Below are positions 46,823 through 58,492 of a stretch of DNA of 58,659 nucleotides, piece by piece (the stretch's first letter is position 1; each line of letters starts with the position of its first letter). The DNA is from an uncultured Clostridia bacterium (GTDB taxonomy: Bacteria; Bacillota; Clostridia; TANB77; CAG-508). The translations under genes were made by a program, and so were the position numbers. The notes under the pieces are model-generated. The model had not been told where the DNA came from. It saw nothing but the letters and a program-made list of their open reading frames with translations, and did no database searches. Where the stretch lies: contig CANQPK010000006.1 of assembly GCA_947625685.1 (NCBI GenBank), forward strand, positions 1 through 58,659. The letters run 5' to 3'.

Positions 46823-47908
46823 TCATACAATTTCATTTGCCGTCACTTCATAAATATACACATAATCATGAACAATTACATATAATTTACTTACTCTTGA
46901 CTCAATTACTTCATATTGAATAATATTTGCTTTATTTTGCTCTGCCACATCAATTACATCGTCCATAGTCGTAACACGCATAACTTTTAAGTTACTTATA
47001 TCAGGCTCGTTTTCAACTGTTACAATTAAATCTCTGTAATATTTTAAAATCTTATTAATGTTTTTTTCATACATATCTTCAAGAGTTATATTTTGTTTAT
47101 TTTTTCTTATTCTAACTACACTTATAACTATTGCTCCTATGATAAATGCTATACCTACTGCATAATAAATAATTTTTTTCCATATTACATTTTCTATTTT
47201 AGGTTTAATATTTTTAATAGTTAAACTCTCATAATTTTCTTCTACTCCAGTAACTGTATTTGTTATAGGTATATCAAGTTCAATGTAATCTTTAATATCT
47301 TGTGAATCTATATTTGTTTCATTTAAATTAATGTTATATGATACATTTAAACGAACTTTTAGAACTGAATCTATCGCAATTCCATATTCTTTTTCATACG
47401 AGCGTGCTAAGTTATTATAATATTCATAGTCAATATTTACCTTCTCATCAATATAAAATTCATTTTTACCATTTTGTTTCTTATTTTCTAGAACATTAAA
47501 AGTTCTATTCCAAACTTCTTTACCATTGTCATTGATTTCATCTACTACTCCAGATAATTCAGCAGTAATATTATATACACACTTTACATCCGCTTCCTTA
47601 TCACCATAAAAGTGATATTTAAAGTCTAATGAATATTGCTTAACTGATTTTGATGCATAATATCTACCAGATGGAAGCATTTCACTTGTATAATAATTAT
47701 TGGGCTTTAACAAAACAAAATAATCACTTGTTTTTTCTGCAGTATAGCTATATATTGGTTTTACATTTTTTTCAAAATCTAATCCCAGTTTTATAAAATA
47801 AATTCCTAGTATAGCTATAATTACAATAAGTAAAATAGTTGCTAAGTCTGCAAAATTTATCTTATATCTTTTTTTGCTTATACTTCTGTATCTTTTCCTA
47901 GTTTTCAT
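46823..47908 (-). CDS. DUF5305-like membrane protein
   Basis: Two TMs flanking an extracytoplasmic beta-rich domain; next to a signal peptidase. Confidence 0.6.
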   Translation of the reverse strand: MKTRKRYRSISKKRYKINFADLATILLIVIIAILGIYFIKLGLDFEKNVKPIYSYTAEKTSDYFVLLKPNNYYTSEMLPSGRYYASKSVKQYSLDFKYHFYGDKEADVKCVYNITAELSGVVDEINDNGKEVWNRTFNVLENKKQNGKNEFYIDEKVNIDYEYYNNLARSYEKEYGIAIDSVLKVRLNVSYNINLNETNIDSQDIKDYIELDIPITNTVTGVEENYESLTIKNIKPKIENVIWKKIIYYAVGIAFIIGAIVISVVRIRKNKQNITLEDMYEKNINKILKYYRDLIVTVENEPDISNLKVMRVTTMDDVIDVAEQNKANIIQYEVIESRVSKLYVIVHDYVYIYEVTANEIV

Positions 47909-47919
47909 CCTTTACCTCC

Positions 47920-49086
47920 TTATTTTCTGTTAAAATAATCATATAACCAGATAGACGGAAAGCCTAGATATTTTATTTGAAATACATATACTCCTTGAAT
48001 CTGTTCTGTTTGTACTAAATTCATATCAGGTACATTGTTGTTGTCTCCTTTAGTTTGATATGCAACTGAATTATTTTGTTTAATAACATTTACCACCCTG
48101 TGTGCTATATTTTTTCCGCCAATTGTGTATATGATAATTTGGCCTTTTTTAATATTTACAAGCTCATTATTATTTAATTTTTCAAAAATAATAACATCTC
48201 CTCTACTATAAGTAGGTTTCATACTGTTTGAAAGTATAGATATTGGCTCATATTTAAACATCCCTGTCATAAAGCATATAAGTGTTATGCAGAAAGCAAA
48301 TGTTAATAAATAACTAAGCTTTGTATATGCATTTTGTTTTCTTTCTCTAATATCTTCTTTTTCACTAAATTTAAAAATAAAATAAACTACTAAAGGTGAT
48401 ATGATTTTTAGTGAGCCGGTTGTAAACCAATCTAAGTCTGGTAGAATTGGTAATATTAAAATAGGTAATATATTTAGAATTCGATAAATTAGTGAAAATA
48501 AATATCCATTCTTTAAAGTTAGGTATGTGCATAATATATTATAAAATATCATTGGTATAAATTCACTGCAAACGTATTTAAATAGCTCCTCTCTATTTAA
48601 ATATAAATCTATTAAAGTGTTATATTTAATTTGTACTAATATTAATAATATTGTTGTACTTATAATTATTAATTTATTATCTCTATTTCTATTTACTACT
48701 ATATATCTAACCATTTCTATACTAATTATTGGAAATATCTGTATAATAATATTTTTAAGCAATGGTAATATATCATTACTATATGGATTGTTTGAAAATC
48801 CTAAAATAAAACCTAAATAAAAGTAAATAAATATATGAATAAATGCTATTATAATCATATAAATAAAATATTTTTTATTTACTTTAAATCTAATATGTGT
48901 ATTTTTCATATCATATATTGAGTATATTAATATGCCTATCCAAAATATTGGATTAATTATATTCGTATAAAATATTTCATCGTACTTTAAAAGGAAAAAG
49001 CTTGAAAATAAATATAATGTTATAATAATTAATAATTCTTTGTTTTTAAAATATCTCATACTATCACCTTTTTTTATTTCGTCCAT
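47920..49086 (-). CDS. Signal peptidase I (SipW-like) with multi-TM N-terminus
   Basis: ILSNSMKPTYSRGDVIIFEK and KGDNNNVPD. Confidence 0.8.
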   Translation of the reverse strand: MDEIKKGDSMRYFKNKELLIIITLYLFSSFFLLKYDEIFYTNIINPIFWIGILIYSIYDMKNTHIRFKVNKKYFIYMIIIAFIHIFIYFYLGFILGFSNNPYSNDILPLLKNIIIQIFPIISIEMVRYIVVNRNRDNKLIIISTTILLILVQIKYNTLIDLYLNREELFKYVCSEFIPMIFYNILCTYLTLKNGYLFSLIYRILNILPILILPILPDLDWFTTGSLKIISPLVVYFIFKFSEKEDIRERKQNAYTKLSYLLTFAFCITLICFMTGMFKYEPISILSNSMKPTYSRGDVIIFEKLNNNELVNIKKGQIIIYTIGGKNIAHRVVNVIKQNNSVAYQTKGDNNNVPDMNLVQTEQIQGVYVFQIKYLGFPSIWLYDYFNRK

Positions 49087-49149
49087 GACATTATATTGAA
49101 AAGAAGAGATTTACTCCTAAAGGTTTTAGGTTTGTAAATCTCTTTTTTA

Positions 49150-49644
49150 TTATTCTTGTTCATATTCTATAATACCAATTATTGTCTTAGTTTTTATTTC
49201 TGGGGTTTCTTCTACATATTCCTCATAGTTAACAGTTACAGTAAAGCTTGTTTCTTGTCCTGCTGGCAATGATTCGGCAAGCTTAGTAGTTGTATAGTTT
49301 ATGGCAGGTGTACCATTTTCAACATCTTCTTTAAATATAACATTACTTAAAACAGCATCAATTGTTCCTGCATTTTCAATTGTTATTTCATAAGTTACAA
49401 AATCACCAGGTTTTTCAAGTTCTGCATTAAAGGTCACTGATTCATTAGTAAATGTAGGTGTTCCAGCATTACATCCATCACTTACACTTTTTGCTTCTAT
49501 ATTAGTTATCTTTACATCCCATTCCCCTATAATTTTAGCTGTTCCATTTATTGTTAGCTGGGTTGCAAATGTTGCATATCCTATTGCCATAATTGATATT
49601 ATAACTAGTAGTATTATTACTATATTTTTACTTCTGTTTTTCAT
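49150..49644 (-). CDS. TasA/camelysin-like secreted protein
   Basis: N-terminal signal IVIILLVIISIMAIGYATFATQLTINGTAKI; adjacent SipW-like peptidase. Confidence 0.65.
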   Translation of the reverse strand: MKNRSKNIVIILLVIISIMAIGYATFATQLTINGTAKIIGEWDVKITNIEAKSVSDGCNAGTPTFTNESVTFNAELEKPGDFVTYEITIENAGTIDAVLSNVIFKEDVENGTPAINYTTTKLAESLPAGQETSFTVTVNYEEYVEETPEIKTKTIIGIIEYEQE

Positions 49645-49708
49645 TTTGCATTCATCCCTTTTCTATTGCTGCCTTATATTATTATATGTATTTAGGCATT
49701 AGTTTGTA

Positions 49709-49746
49709 GACAAAAAAAGAAACCACTTTCGTGGTTTCTTTTTTTG
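49709..49746 (-). terminator. Hairpin aaaaaaagaaaccactttcgtggtttcttttttt
   Basis: Perfect stem plus T run. Confidence 0.75.
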
Positions 49747-49751
49747 TATAT

Positions 49752-50183
49752 TTATAGATTCTTAACTATTATTGGGTCTATAAGCAATGGGACAATAATC
49801 ATTGCAACTCCGGCAATTGTAAATAATACACCAAATATAATCTGGGTAAGATTTTTTCCAAAATAGCACTTATTTGGATTTTGTGGATTATAATGTACTT
49901 CTATTTCTTGTCCAACAAAAGCCATATTAGAATTAGTATTTAATTTTTTTACATATTTATTGTCTCTAACTGTATACTCTACAATTGGATAGAGACTTAT
50001 CTCTTGACTAACATTATTATAAATTCCTCCATGATAGTTATCTGTATTCCTTGTAGTTACTTCCTTAGAAATATCAACTACCTTTCCTGTTGTTACTTCT
50101 GTACAATCGTACTTTTTTATAAGCCAATTTATTGATACTATAATTCCGATTACTGAAAATACTACTCCTACAATTATAACCAT
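49752..50183 (-). CDS. DUF3592-like membrane protein
   Basis: Two TMs around a beta domain (VEYTVRDNKYVKKLNTN...VHYNPQNPNKCYFGKN). Confidence 0.65.
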   Translation of the reverse strand: MVIIVGVVFSVIGIIVSINWLIKKYDCTEVTTGKVVDISKEVTTRNTDNYHGGIYNNVSQEISLYPIVEYTVRDNKYVKKLNTNSNMAFVGQEIEVHYNPQNPNKCYFGKNLTQIIFGVLFTIAGVAMIIVPLLIDPIIVKNL

Positions 50184-50229
50184 TTTTAACTCCTTTATTA
50201 TTATAAAATTAACATATAAATATTATTTT

Positions 50230-50312
50230 TGGTGCCCAAGGCGGGACTCGAACCCGCATGGTTTCCCGCACGATTTTGAGTCGTGTGCGTCTGCCAGTTC
50301 CGCCACTCGGGC
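50230..50312 (-). tRNA. tRNA-Leu (CAA)
   Basis: Acceptor gcccgag/cttgggc, anticodon loop cacgactCAAaatcgtg, long variable arm, encoded CCA. Confidence 0.94.
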
Positions 50313-50367
50313 TAAAAAAAAGTTATATATATAATAACATTTTTTTATAACTTTGTAAAGACAATTT

Positions 50368-53300
50368 TTAGATTTCTATTGTCTTGTTTAAATATGTTGA
50401 ATATATGTATGTTTTATCAACTTGCTTACCTAATACCTGTTCTAGTGCTCTTTTATATATCTCCAATTGCCTTTTATATCTTTTGATAAACTCTGATTCT
50501 ATATTTAGTTTGTCCGTCTTATAATCTACCAAAACTATTCTTTCATCACTTGTTATATAATATAAATCAATTATTCCCTGTACAAGAATATTTTCATCAA
50601 TATCTTCTCCATAGGCTTCTCTAGCAGATATATTTATATAAAAAGGTTTTTCTCTTTCTATTTTCTTTGCGGTTTGCATTTCTTTCCAGATATCTGAGCA
50701 AATAAAATTATTTATTTTTTCAATATCTATTACTTTTTTTTCTTCACTACTAATAATTCCCTTTTCTTCTAATTTATCTAATAGATTCTTTATTTTTTCT
50801 TCATCATAATCTATCTTTTCATCTAACTTTTGCAAAACTAAGTGCATTAGTGTACCTTTCTGACTTGCAGTTATTTTCTTTTCTTCTTCTAAGAACTTTG
50901 GAGCATTATATTCAATAGTTCTTTTGTCTTCATCTATCTCAATATTCTTCAAACTAGTAACAGAAGTTTTGGTAAGAACATTATTTGCAATTTTATATTC
51001 ATATTTCCAATTGAGTTTATTCTTAATTACATTTTCATCTTTTGTTTCAATACTCTCTAATCTTTTCATTAAATCTTCTTCATCAGTATTCTTTTCATTA
51101 GTAAGTTTTTTAATAAGTTCTTCTTTTTTGTATGTATATAGTTTTAATATTTCATTCATTTCTTTATCTAAATTTAAATAACTAAGTTCTATCCAAGCTA
51201 AATAGCTTAGATTTTCTTCAATTATATGCTTGTTTATTTTGCTATTTGACGAAATATTTCTATATATTCCTAATATCTCTTTTTTTCTTTCTATACTTTT
51301 TTGATAGTCTTTTTCCATTCCGGTAATAATTAGTTTTTCCTTCGCTCTAGTCAATGCTACATAAAGTATCCTCATTTCTTCTGAAATCATTTCTTTTTTT
51401 GATTCATACTTTACCGCTTCTCTTGCTAAAGTGTTATATTTTATTCCTTTCTCATAATTTATATATTTAGGGCCTAGTCCAATATCTTGATGTAATAATA
51501 TTAAATTAGAATTTATATCTCTTGTATTAAATCTTTTGCCAGTGCTACTTAAAAATACTACTGGAAATTCTAGTCCTTTACTTTTATGGATACTCATTAT
51601 TCTTATTACATCTTCGTTTTCTCCAATAAGTTTTGCACCTGTCATATCTTTATTACTTAATTTTAATCTATCAATAAATCTTATAAAATTGTATAGACCT
51701 TTAAAACTTGTTTGTTCATATTGTTTTGCTTTTTCAAATAATATTTTTAAATTAGCAGTTCGTAATGCTCCATTTGGCATAAGACTTACATAATTATAAT
51801 ATCCAGTATCAATGTATATCTTCCATATAAGCTCATCAAGTGGCATATATTCTTGACATTTTCTAAATTCTTCTATTTGATCTAAAAATTTTGTTATTTT
51901 GTCCTTTAGATCTTGATTTGCATTTTCTATTTTTAAATATTCACACATTGCTCTATAAAAATTTTCGTTTTTATTCTCTAACCTGATTTCTATCAATTCA
52001 TTATCTGTAAAATTGCCTATTGCTGACCTTAAAACTGTAACAAGTGCTATATCATTTATAGGATTGTCTATTATATTTAAAAGGCTCATAATAACTTGTA
52101 TTTCCATTGAATCTAAATATCCAACTGTTACATCACAAAATACAGGTAAATTTAATTTAGAAATTTCCTGTTCATAAATCGGTGCTATATTTTGCGTTGA
52201 ACGAAGCAATACTACTATATCTTTATATGTTATTTTTCTATATGTTTTGTCTTTATTGCATACCAAATATCCACTATCTATTAATTCCTTTATTTTATTT
52301 GCAACAAATTTTGCTTCTAATACTACATCTTCTATTCTTTCTGATTCTTCTTCTGTTTCCTCTTTTTCAAAAGAATCTTCTTGTTTTAAATCTATGATAT
52401 GTAATTCTGTTTCAATTTTTTCTCCTTCTGGATATTCTGCACCTAAGTTTAAATATTCTTCTTCTGTATAATCAATATCTCCTAGTTCTTTACTCATTAT
52501 GTCATTAAAAATAGTATTTGTTATATCCAATACATTTTTTCTACTTCTAAAATTCTTGAAAAGCTGTATTTTTAAGCCTGTTTCATCTTCGTCATCTTTT
52601 CCTTTGTATTTTGTATACTTGTCTAAAAATAGTTCCGGTCTTGCTCCTCTGAATTTGTATATACTTTGTTTAACATCTCCTACCATAAATATATTATTTT
52701 TTCTTGATATTGAATTTAAAATATATTCTTGAACCAAATTACTATCTTGATATTCATCTATTAGTATTTCTTCATATTTATCTTGATATTTTTTTGCTAC
52801 ATAATTTTCTTCATCTTCTTTGTATAATATATTCAATGCATAATGTTCTATATCATTGAAATCCATTATATTCTTGTCTTGTTTTGCTTTTAAAAATGCA
52901 GTTGAAAATTCTAATACTAACCTTTCTATTTTTGACAATATACTATACATATCATTAATAGTTTCTATTGCTTCTTCAGAACTACATATTAAAATATTTT
53001 TGCCTATATCTGCTATTGTCTTTTTTACTTCATCTCTTTTTCTTTTTGCCTCTAATTTTATATCTTCAGGTATCTTTTTACTTCTAGTAAATTGCCTAAA
53101 TTTTGATTTTGTATCTTTTAATTCATTATATAAATCATCCCAGCAATCTTTCCCAAATGCTATCTTTATTTTATCTATATCATCTGAAAGTATGTCTACT
53201 AATTCTCCAGTATTTTCTTCAAATTTTATTTTATCTATTTCATCTTGTATTTTGAGCATTCCATCCTGTAAGTCTTCTTTTACTTTTGAAAATAATATTT

Positions 53301-53934
53301 TACCCCAAGATGTTTTTTCGAAGTTTGCACAATCTAAATTAAACATTTCTACCTTTTCTTCTAACCATTTTTCTGGGAAAGGCATACTTTGTATAAAATC
53401 ATATATTTCTATTATAAGTTTTCTTAGATCATCATCTCCTTTATAATTTGTATAGGTATTTACAACATCTAAAAATTCTTTATCACCTATTTCATATTTT
53501 TCTTCAAAAAGATCTTCTAAAGTTTCTTGCTTTAATATTTCGATTTCTGTACTTTCTGCTATCTTAAGATTTGGAGATATTCCTATTTCAAAGAAATTAT
53601 TTTTTACTACATCTAAACAAAATGAATCTATTGTGCAAATATTTGCTTTTGAAAGAAGAGTTATTTGTTTTTGCAAATGTATATCTTCTGGGTTTTTTTC
53701 TATATTTTTATATATAGCATCTAATATTCTGCCTCTCATTTCAGAAGCTGCACTTTTTGTGAATGTAACTACTAATATCTTATCTATATCTATTTTTTCA
53801 TTTACTATTTTATTAATTATTCTCTCAACTAATACTGCTGTTTTTCCACTTCCAGCAGCTGCTGCAACTAATATATTTTTACCTTTTTCTTTAATTGCAA
53901 GAAGTTGCTCTTTAGTCCATTTTACTTCACCCAT
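50368..53934 (-). CDS. addA: ATP-dependent helicase/nuclease AddA
   Basis: UvrD-type helicase motifs VAAAAGSGKTAVLVERI and ILIDEYQDSN, C-terminal nuclease VLVDYKTDKL. Confidence 0.95.
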   Translation of the reverse strand: MGEVKWTKEQLLAIKEKGKNILVAAAAGSGKTAVLVERIINKIVNEKIDIDKILVVTFTKSAASEMRGRILDAIYKNIEKNPEDIHLQKQITLLSKANICTIDSFCLDVVKNNFFEIGISPNLKIAESTEIEILKQETLEDLFEEKYEIGDKEFLDVVNTYTNYKGDDDLRKLIIEIYDFIQSMPFPEKWLEEKVEMFNLDCANFEKTSWGKILFSKVKEDLQDGMLKIQDEIDKIKFEENTGELVDILSDDIDKIKIAFGKDCWDDLYNELKDTKSKFRQFTRSKKIPEDIKLEAKRKRDEVKKTIADIGKNILICSSEEAIETINDMYSILSKIERLVLEFSTAFLKAKQDKNIMDFNDIEHYALNILYKEDEENYVAKKYQDKYEEILIDEYQDSNLVQEYILNSISRKNNIFMVGDVKQSIYKFRGARPELFLDKYTKYKGKDDEDETGLKIQLFKNFRSRKNVLDITNTIFNDIMSKELGDIDYTEEEYLNLGAEYPEGEKIETELHIIDLKQEDSFEKEETEEESERIEDVVLEAKFVANKIKELIDSGYLVCNKDKTYRKITYKDIVVLLRSTQNIAPIYEQEISKLNLPVFCDVTVGYLDSMEIQVIMSLLNIIDNPINDIALVTVLRSAIGNFTDNELIEIRLENKNENFYRAMCEYLKIENANQDLKDKITKFLDQIEEFRKCQEYMPLDELIWKIYIDTGYYNYVSLMPNGALRTANLKILFEKAKQYEQTSFKGLYNFIRFIDRLKLSNKDMTGAKLIGENEDVIRIMSIHKSKGLEFPVVFLSSTGKRFNTRDINSNLILLHQDIGLGPKYINYEKGIKYNTLAREAVKYESKKEMISEEMRILYVALTRAKEKLIITGMEKDYQKSIERKKEILGIYRNISSNSKINKHIIEENLSYLAWIELSYLNLDKEMNEILKLYTYKKEELIKKLTNEKNTDEEDLMKRLESIETKDENVIKNKLNWKYEYKIANNVLTKTSVTSLKNIEIDEDKRTIEYNAPKFLEEEKKITASQKGTLMHLVLQKLDEKIDYDEEKIKNLLDKLEEKGIISSEEKKVIDIEKINNFICSDIWKEMQTAKKIEREKPFYINISAREAYGEDIDENILVQGIIDLYYITSDERIVLVDYKTDKLNIESEFIKRYKRQLEIYKRALEQVLGKQVDKTYIYSTYLNKTIEI

Positions 53935-54038
53935 AAGTGCCTCCTATATTTATACATTACTACTATATCACATTATCTTTCTTTTTTCTACATCTATAGG
54001 CAAAATAAATGAGCCTAAAATAAGGCTCACTGTATATT

Positions 54039-55568
54039 TTATTTTATATAAAGCACAACACGAAAGCCAAGACCTACGTGCAAAGCAGCTGATGCATTAA
54101 GATTACCAAATCTAGAGCAAAACGGACTATACATGCCAGCATGATCAAAGCAACCACTACGAACAACTGCAAATTGTGCATCTGTTTCTACTGTTTCTTT
54201 ACTTGTTAATTTATTATCTTTCCATTCTCTTTTATAATAGTCTACCTCTGTTGTCCATTCCCACATATTTCCTGCTAAATCATATATATTCTTTAATTTA
54301 AAATCTTCATAACTTCCTGTTGGAATTTGTATTAGTGTATTGAAATAATTATTAGTCATATTATTTTCATCATTCTTATTACCTATATCGTTTTTCTTTT
54401 CAGTCCACTCATCCTCTGTTAGTTCCTTTTGTTGAAGTTGTATCGAACCCTTTTTAAATTTATTTGCATATAATAAGCCTAATATTCCCCCTTTTGTTCC
54501 TTCTACCTGTGATGATACTATATGCTCTGCATACCAGCCTGTATATTTCTTACTATTATTTAAATAATTACCATATGATGTGCTAATCGTTACATCTATA
54601 CCATTGTTTGCAATCCAATTCGTTATCGTATCCCATGCTGTTCCATCTACTAATTTACTTTGTACTGATTCACTATATTGTGCCCCTCCATTATATGTGA
54701 CACCATCATACATTTTTTCTGATACTGTTTTTGAATTTGGCTGATTTATAAAATTCCAACTAAATACATTTGCTTTACTTACTGGTTTTTTAGTGGTTAT
54801 ATTCTTTTTTGCTGATTCTGTATCATAATCTGTCATATAAGTAGCTGAATCTTTAGTAAAATCAGATGTGTCTGCATCAGGCCATCCTGCTTCATATCTT
54901 CCTACATAAAATCCTCCATATTCTTTTACACTTTTATTCCCATAGCTGTTTTCATCTTTTGTTATTGTTTCTACTCCATTTTCTACACTTCTTTTTTCTA
55001 CTGCTTCATCAAACCAATTATCTTTAAAGTTAGTATACTGAAATGTCTTCCATCCTTTTGCTACAACAGCATCAATAGTATCTCCTCCTGTATCTTCTGT
55101 TTCTGTATATTCGTGTTCTTTATATGCTTGTACATCATTAGGTGTTCCTTCTGGCTTTTCTCCATAATAGCAAGGCACCCATACAAATTCATTTCCTTGT
55201 TCATCTTGGATTACTAATCCGTCTTCTATATATTGCTCATCTGGTTTTGTTGATACTTTAAATCCTGCAGGTATTGTTGCTGTTCTTCCTTCTACATCTG
55301 TATAATTATCTTTCTCTGTCTTCGTTACTATCTCTCCTGCTTTTACTTTACTATCTTCTCCTACTCCTGAGCCATCTAATCTTCCTATTAATTTATCTAT
55401 CCTATCTTGTTCTTCTTTCCCTGCTTGTATATAGTTTTCTGCTGCTCCTTTTGCGAGTCCAAATAGGTTTGAATTCATTACATTGCTTATTGTCACTGCT
55501 GTTAAGATTATTAATATTACTATTGTGATAATTAGTGCAATTAATGTAATACCTCTTTCTTTTCTCAT
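54039..55568 (-). CDS. Pilin-like/FGE-fold protein (paralog C)
   Basis: Same architecture; C-terminus VVRSGCFDHAGMYSPFCSRFGNLNASAALHVGLGFRVVLYIK; no CA-repeat leader upstream. Confidence 0.85.
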   Translation of the reverse strand: MRKERGITLIALIITIVILIILTAVTISNVMNSNLFGLAKGAAENYIQAGKEEQDRIDKLIGRLDGSGVGEDSKVKAGEIVTKTEKDNYTDVEGRTATIPAGFKVSTKPDEQYIEDGLVIQDEQGNEFVWVPCYYGEKPEGTPNDVQAYKEHEYTETEDTGGDTIDAVVAKGWKTFQYTNFKDNWFDEAVEKRSVENGVETITKDENSYGNKSVKEYGGFYVGRYEAGWPDADTSDFTKDSATYMTDYDTESAKKNITTKKPVSKANVFSWNFINQPNSKTVSEKMYDGVTYNGGAQYSESVQSKLVDGTAWDTITNWIANNGIDVTISTSYGNYLNNSKKYTGWYAEHIVSSQVEGTKGGILGLLYANKFKKGSIQLQQKELTEDEWTEKKNDIGNKNDENNMTNNYFNTLIQIPTGSYEDFKLKNIYDLAGNMWEWTTEVDYYKREWKDNKLTSKETVETDAQFAVVRSGCFDHAGMYSPFCSRFGNLNASAALHVGLGFRVVLYIK

Positions 55569-55724
55569 CTTCTTTTGTTTCCTCCTATAAAATATTTTTG
55601 TCTTAAATGTACATTTTATTCAATAATTCATTCTAATAGTATCATTTTTTCACACTGGTGTCAATGTTATTTTCTTGTTTTACTTATATAATATTCTTAT
55701 AATTATATAATTTAGAGGTTCAGT

Positions 55725-55991
55725 ATGAATAATTGTGGAAAGTTTGAAAATAACTTAAATGTAATTGGTCCAATTTTGAGGGAAAAAAGAAAAGAGAAAA
55801 AATTTTCACTAGAAGCACTTTCTTCAAAACTGCTTCTTCTTGGTATCAATATTCCTGTTACTAGTCTTCATAGAATAGAAAATAATCAGAGAACTGTTAG
55901 GGACTATGAAATATGTGCCTTATCTGTTGTCCTTGGGATAGAGGTTACAGATTTACTTGGTCCCATGACTGATAGATTCAAAGTATCTTAA
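55725..55991 (+). CDS. XRE-family HTH regulator
   Basis: GPILREKRKEKKFSLEALSSKLLLLGINIPVTSLHRIENNQRTV. Confidence 0.85.
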   Translation: MNNCGKFENNLNVIGPILREKRKEKKFSLEALSSKLLLLGINIPVTSLHRIENNQRTVRDYEICALSVVLGIEVTDLLGPMTDRFKVS

Positions 55992-56004
55992 TTTTATTAC
56001 GAAA

Positions 56005-56040
56005 AAGGATTAGCTAATTTTAAGCTAATCCTTTTTATAT
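56005..56040. terminator. Hairpin aaaaaggattagctaattttaagctaatccttttta
   Basis: Perfect stem, T/A flanks; convergent genes. Confidence 0.75.
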
Positions 56041-56055
56041 AAGTAAATATTTCTT

Positions 56056-57142
<1,087 letters not shown>

Positions 57143-57184
57143 TTATACAAAAGCACTAGTGCATTTTGCCCTAGTGCTTTAATT

Positions 57185-57448
57185 TTATACTTGTTCTTCT
57201 GGATAGACACTTACCTTCTTTTTATCTTTTCCTAGTCTTTCAAATTTAACTATTCCATTTGTTTTTGCATAAAGTGTGTCATCACTACCAATTCCTACAT
57301 TAGTACCTGGATGTATCTTTGTTCCTCTTTGTCTCATTAAAATGTTTCCTGCTAGAACAAATTGACCATCGGCTCTTTTTACTCCAAGGCGCTTAGATTC
57401 ACTATCTCTACCATTTTTTACACTACCTTGACCTTTTTTATGTGCCAT
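57185..57448 (-). CDS. rpmA: 50S ribosomal protein L27
   Basis: [24 protein letters not shown]. Confidence 0.96.
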   Translation of the reverse strand: MAHKKGQGSVKNGRDSESKRLGVKRADGQFVLAGNILMRQRGTKIHPGTNVGIGSDDTLYAKTNGIVKFERLGKDKKKVSVYPEEQV

Positions 57449-57488
57449 AGTAATTTCTCCTTTCTAAAGTTTTATATATTTTTAGAAA

Positions 57489-57986
57489 TTAAGCTTCTTT
57501 TTTTGTTGCTGTTTTTCTTGTTGTTGTCTTCTTTTCTGTTGCTTTTTTCTCTGTTGCATTCTTTGCAGTTGTTGTCTTACTTGCTGTTGTCTTTTTCTGT
57601 GCTACTTTTGCTGTTTCAGTTTTTTTATCTGTTTCTTTTTCAGCAGTTTCTTTTACTGCTGTTTCTTTTTCAGCAACTAATTTTACAGATGTAATTTCTA
57701 CTTTTGTGTATGGTTGTCTATGTCCTTGTTTTCTTCTATAATTCTTTTTAGCTTTATATTTGAAAACAACGATTTTTTTACCCTTACCATGAGCAATTAC
57801 TTTTCCTTCTACTTTAGCACCTTTAACATAAGGAGTTCCTACTTCTACTTTTTTTCCGTCTGATACAAGGATTACATTGTCAAATTTAACTTTTTTTCCT
57901 TCTTCAGCATCTAATTTTTCGAAGAATACTACATCTCCTTCTGATACTTTGTATTGCTTTCCACAAGTTTCTATTATTGCGTACAT
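57489..57986 (-). CDS. rplU: 50S ribosomal protein L21 with Lys/Thr/Ala-rich C-terminal tail
   Basis: [25 protein letters not shown]...[14 protein letters not shown] then about 60 aa of low complexity. Confidence 0.94.
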   Translation of the reverse strand: MYAIIETCGKQYKVSEGDVVFFEKLDAEEGKKVKFDNVILVSDGKKVEVGTPYVKGAKVEGKVIAHGKGKKIVVFKYKAKKNYRRKQGHRQPYTKVEITSVKLVAEKETAVKETAEKETDKKTETAKVAQKKTTASKTTTAKNATEKKATEKKTTTRKTATKKEA

Positions 57987-58075
57987 TATGAAAGCACCTC
58001 CCTTTTTCGTATACTCGCTAACCTTAAAATTTAGGTACCTAAACTTAATTAGGTTTTATAGACCTTGACTTATGC
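57987..58075 (-). promoter_or_regulatory. Possible L21 leader region
   Basis: Structured-looking 5' UTR of rplU (tttaggtacctaaa inverted repeat); no covariance search possible here. Confidence 0.25.
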
Positions 58076-58205
58076 GGTTACAGTTAAATATTTTAGCATA
58101 TTATACTATCTTTGTCAATGTTTTTTCGAGAAATTTCACCTAAATTTTATATAAAAAATAATATTTATTTTGCTTATTTGATAAGTTATGAACTTTAATA
58201 TAGAA

Positions 58206-58235
58206 TGAACCGACATTTATTCTAATGTCGGTTCA
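58206..58235 (-). terminator. Hairpin gaaccgacatttattctaatgtcggttc
   Basis: Perfect inverted repeat downstream of 58217-58492. Confidence 0.6.
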
Positions 58236-58492
58236 CCGGTTTGCATCTTGATACCGAAGAAATTAATTTCTTTAGAATCATTTTTCCTGATATAATTTTT
58301 GCTATGACAGTTAATGCAGGTAAAGTAGTAGCCAATTTCTGGATTGTTTATGTCTTCTGGCATAATGCGAACTGTTATATTATTTCTATCACAATTCATA
58401 GGCATATATTCCAAATCTCTTTTAACAACCAGCAATTGTTTTCTACATACTCTGCATACTACCATTAATTCTTTTTCCTCGATAGTCCGCAT
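58217..58492 (-). CDS. Small zinc-ribbon accessory protein
   Basis: CRVCRKQ and CINCHSK pairs; starts ATG CGG ACT, a zero-frame CGG. Confidence 0.6.
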   Translation of the reverse strand: MRTIEEKELMVVCRVCRKQLLVVKRDLEYMPMNCDRNNITVRIMPEDINNPEIGYYFTCINCHSKNYIRKNDSKEINFFGIKMQTGEPTLE

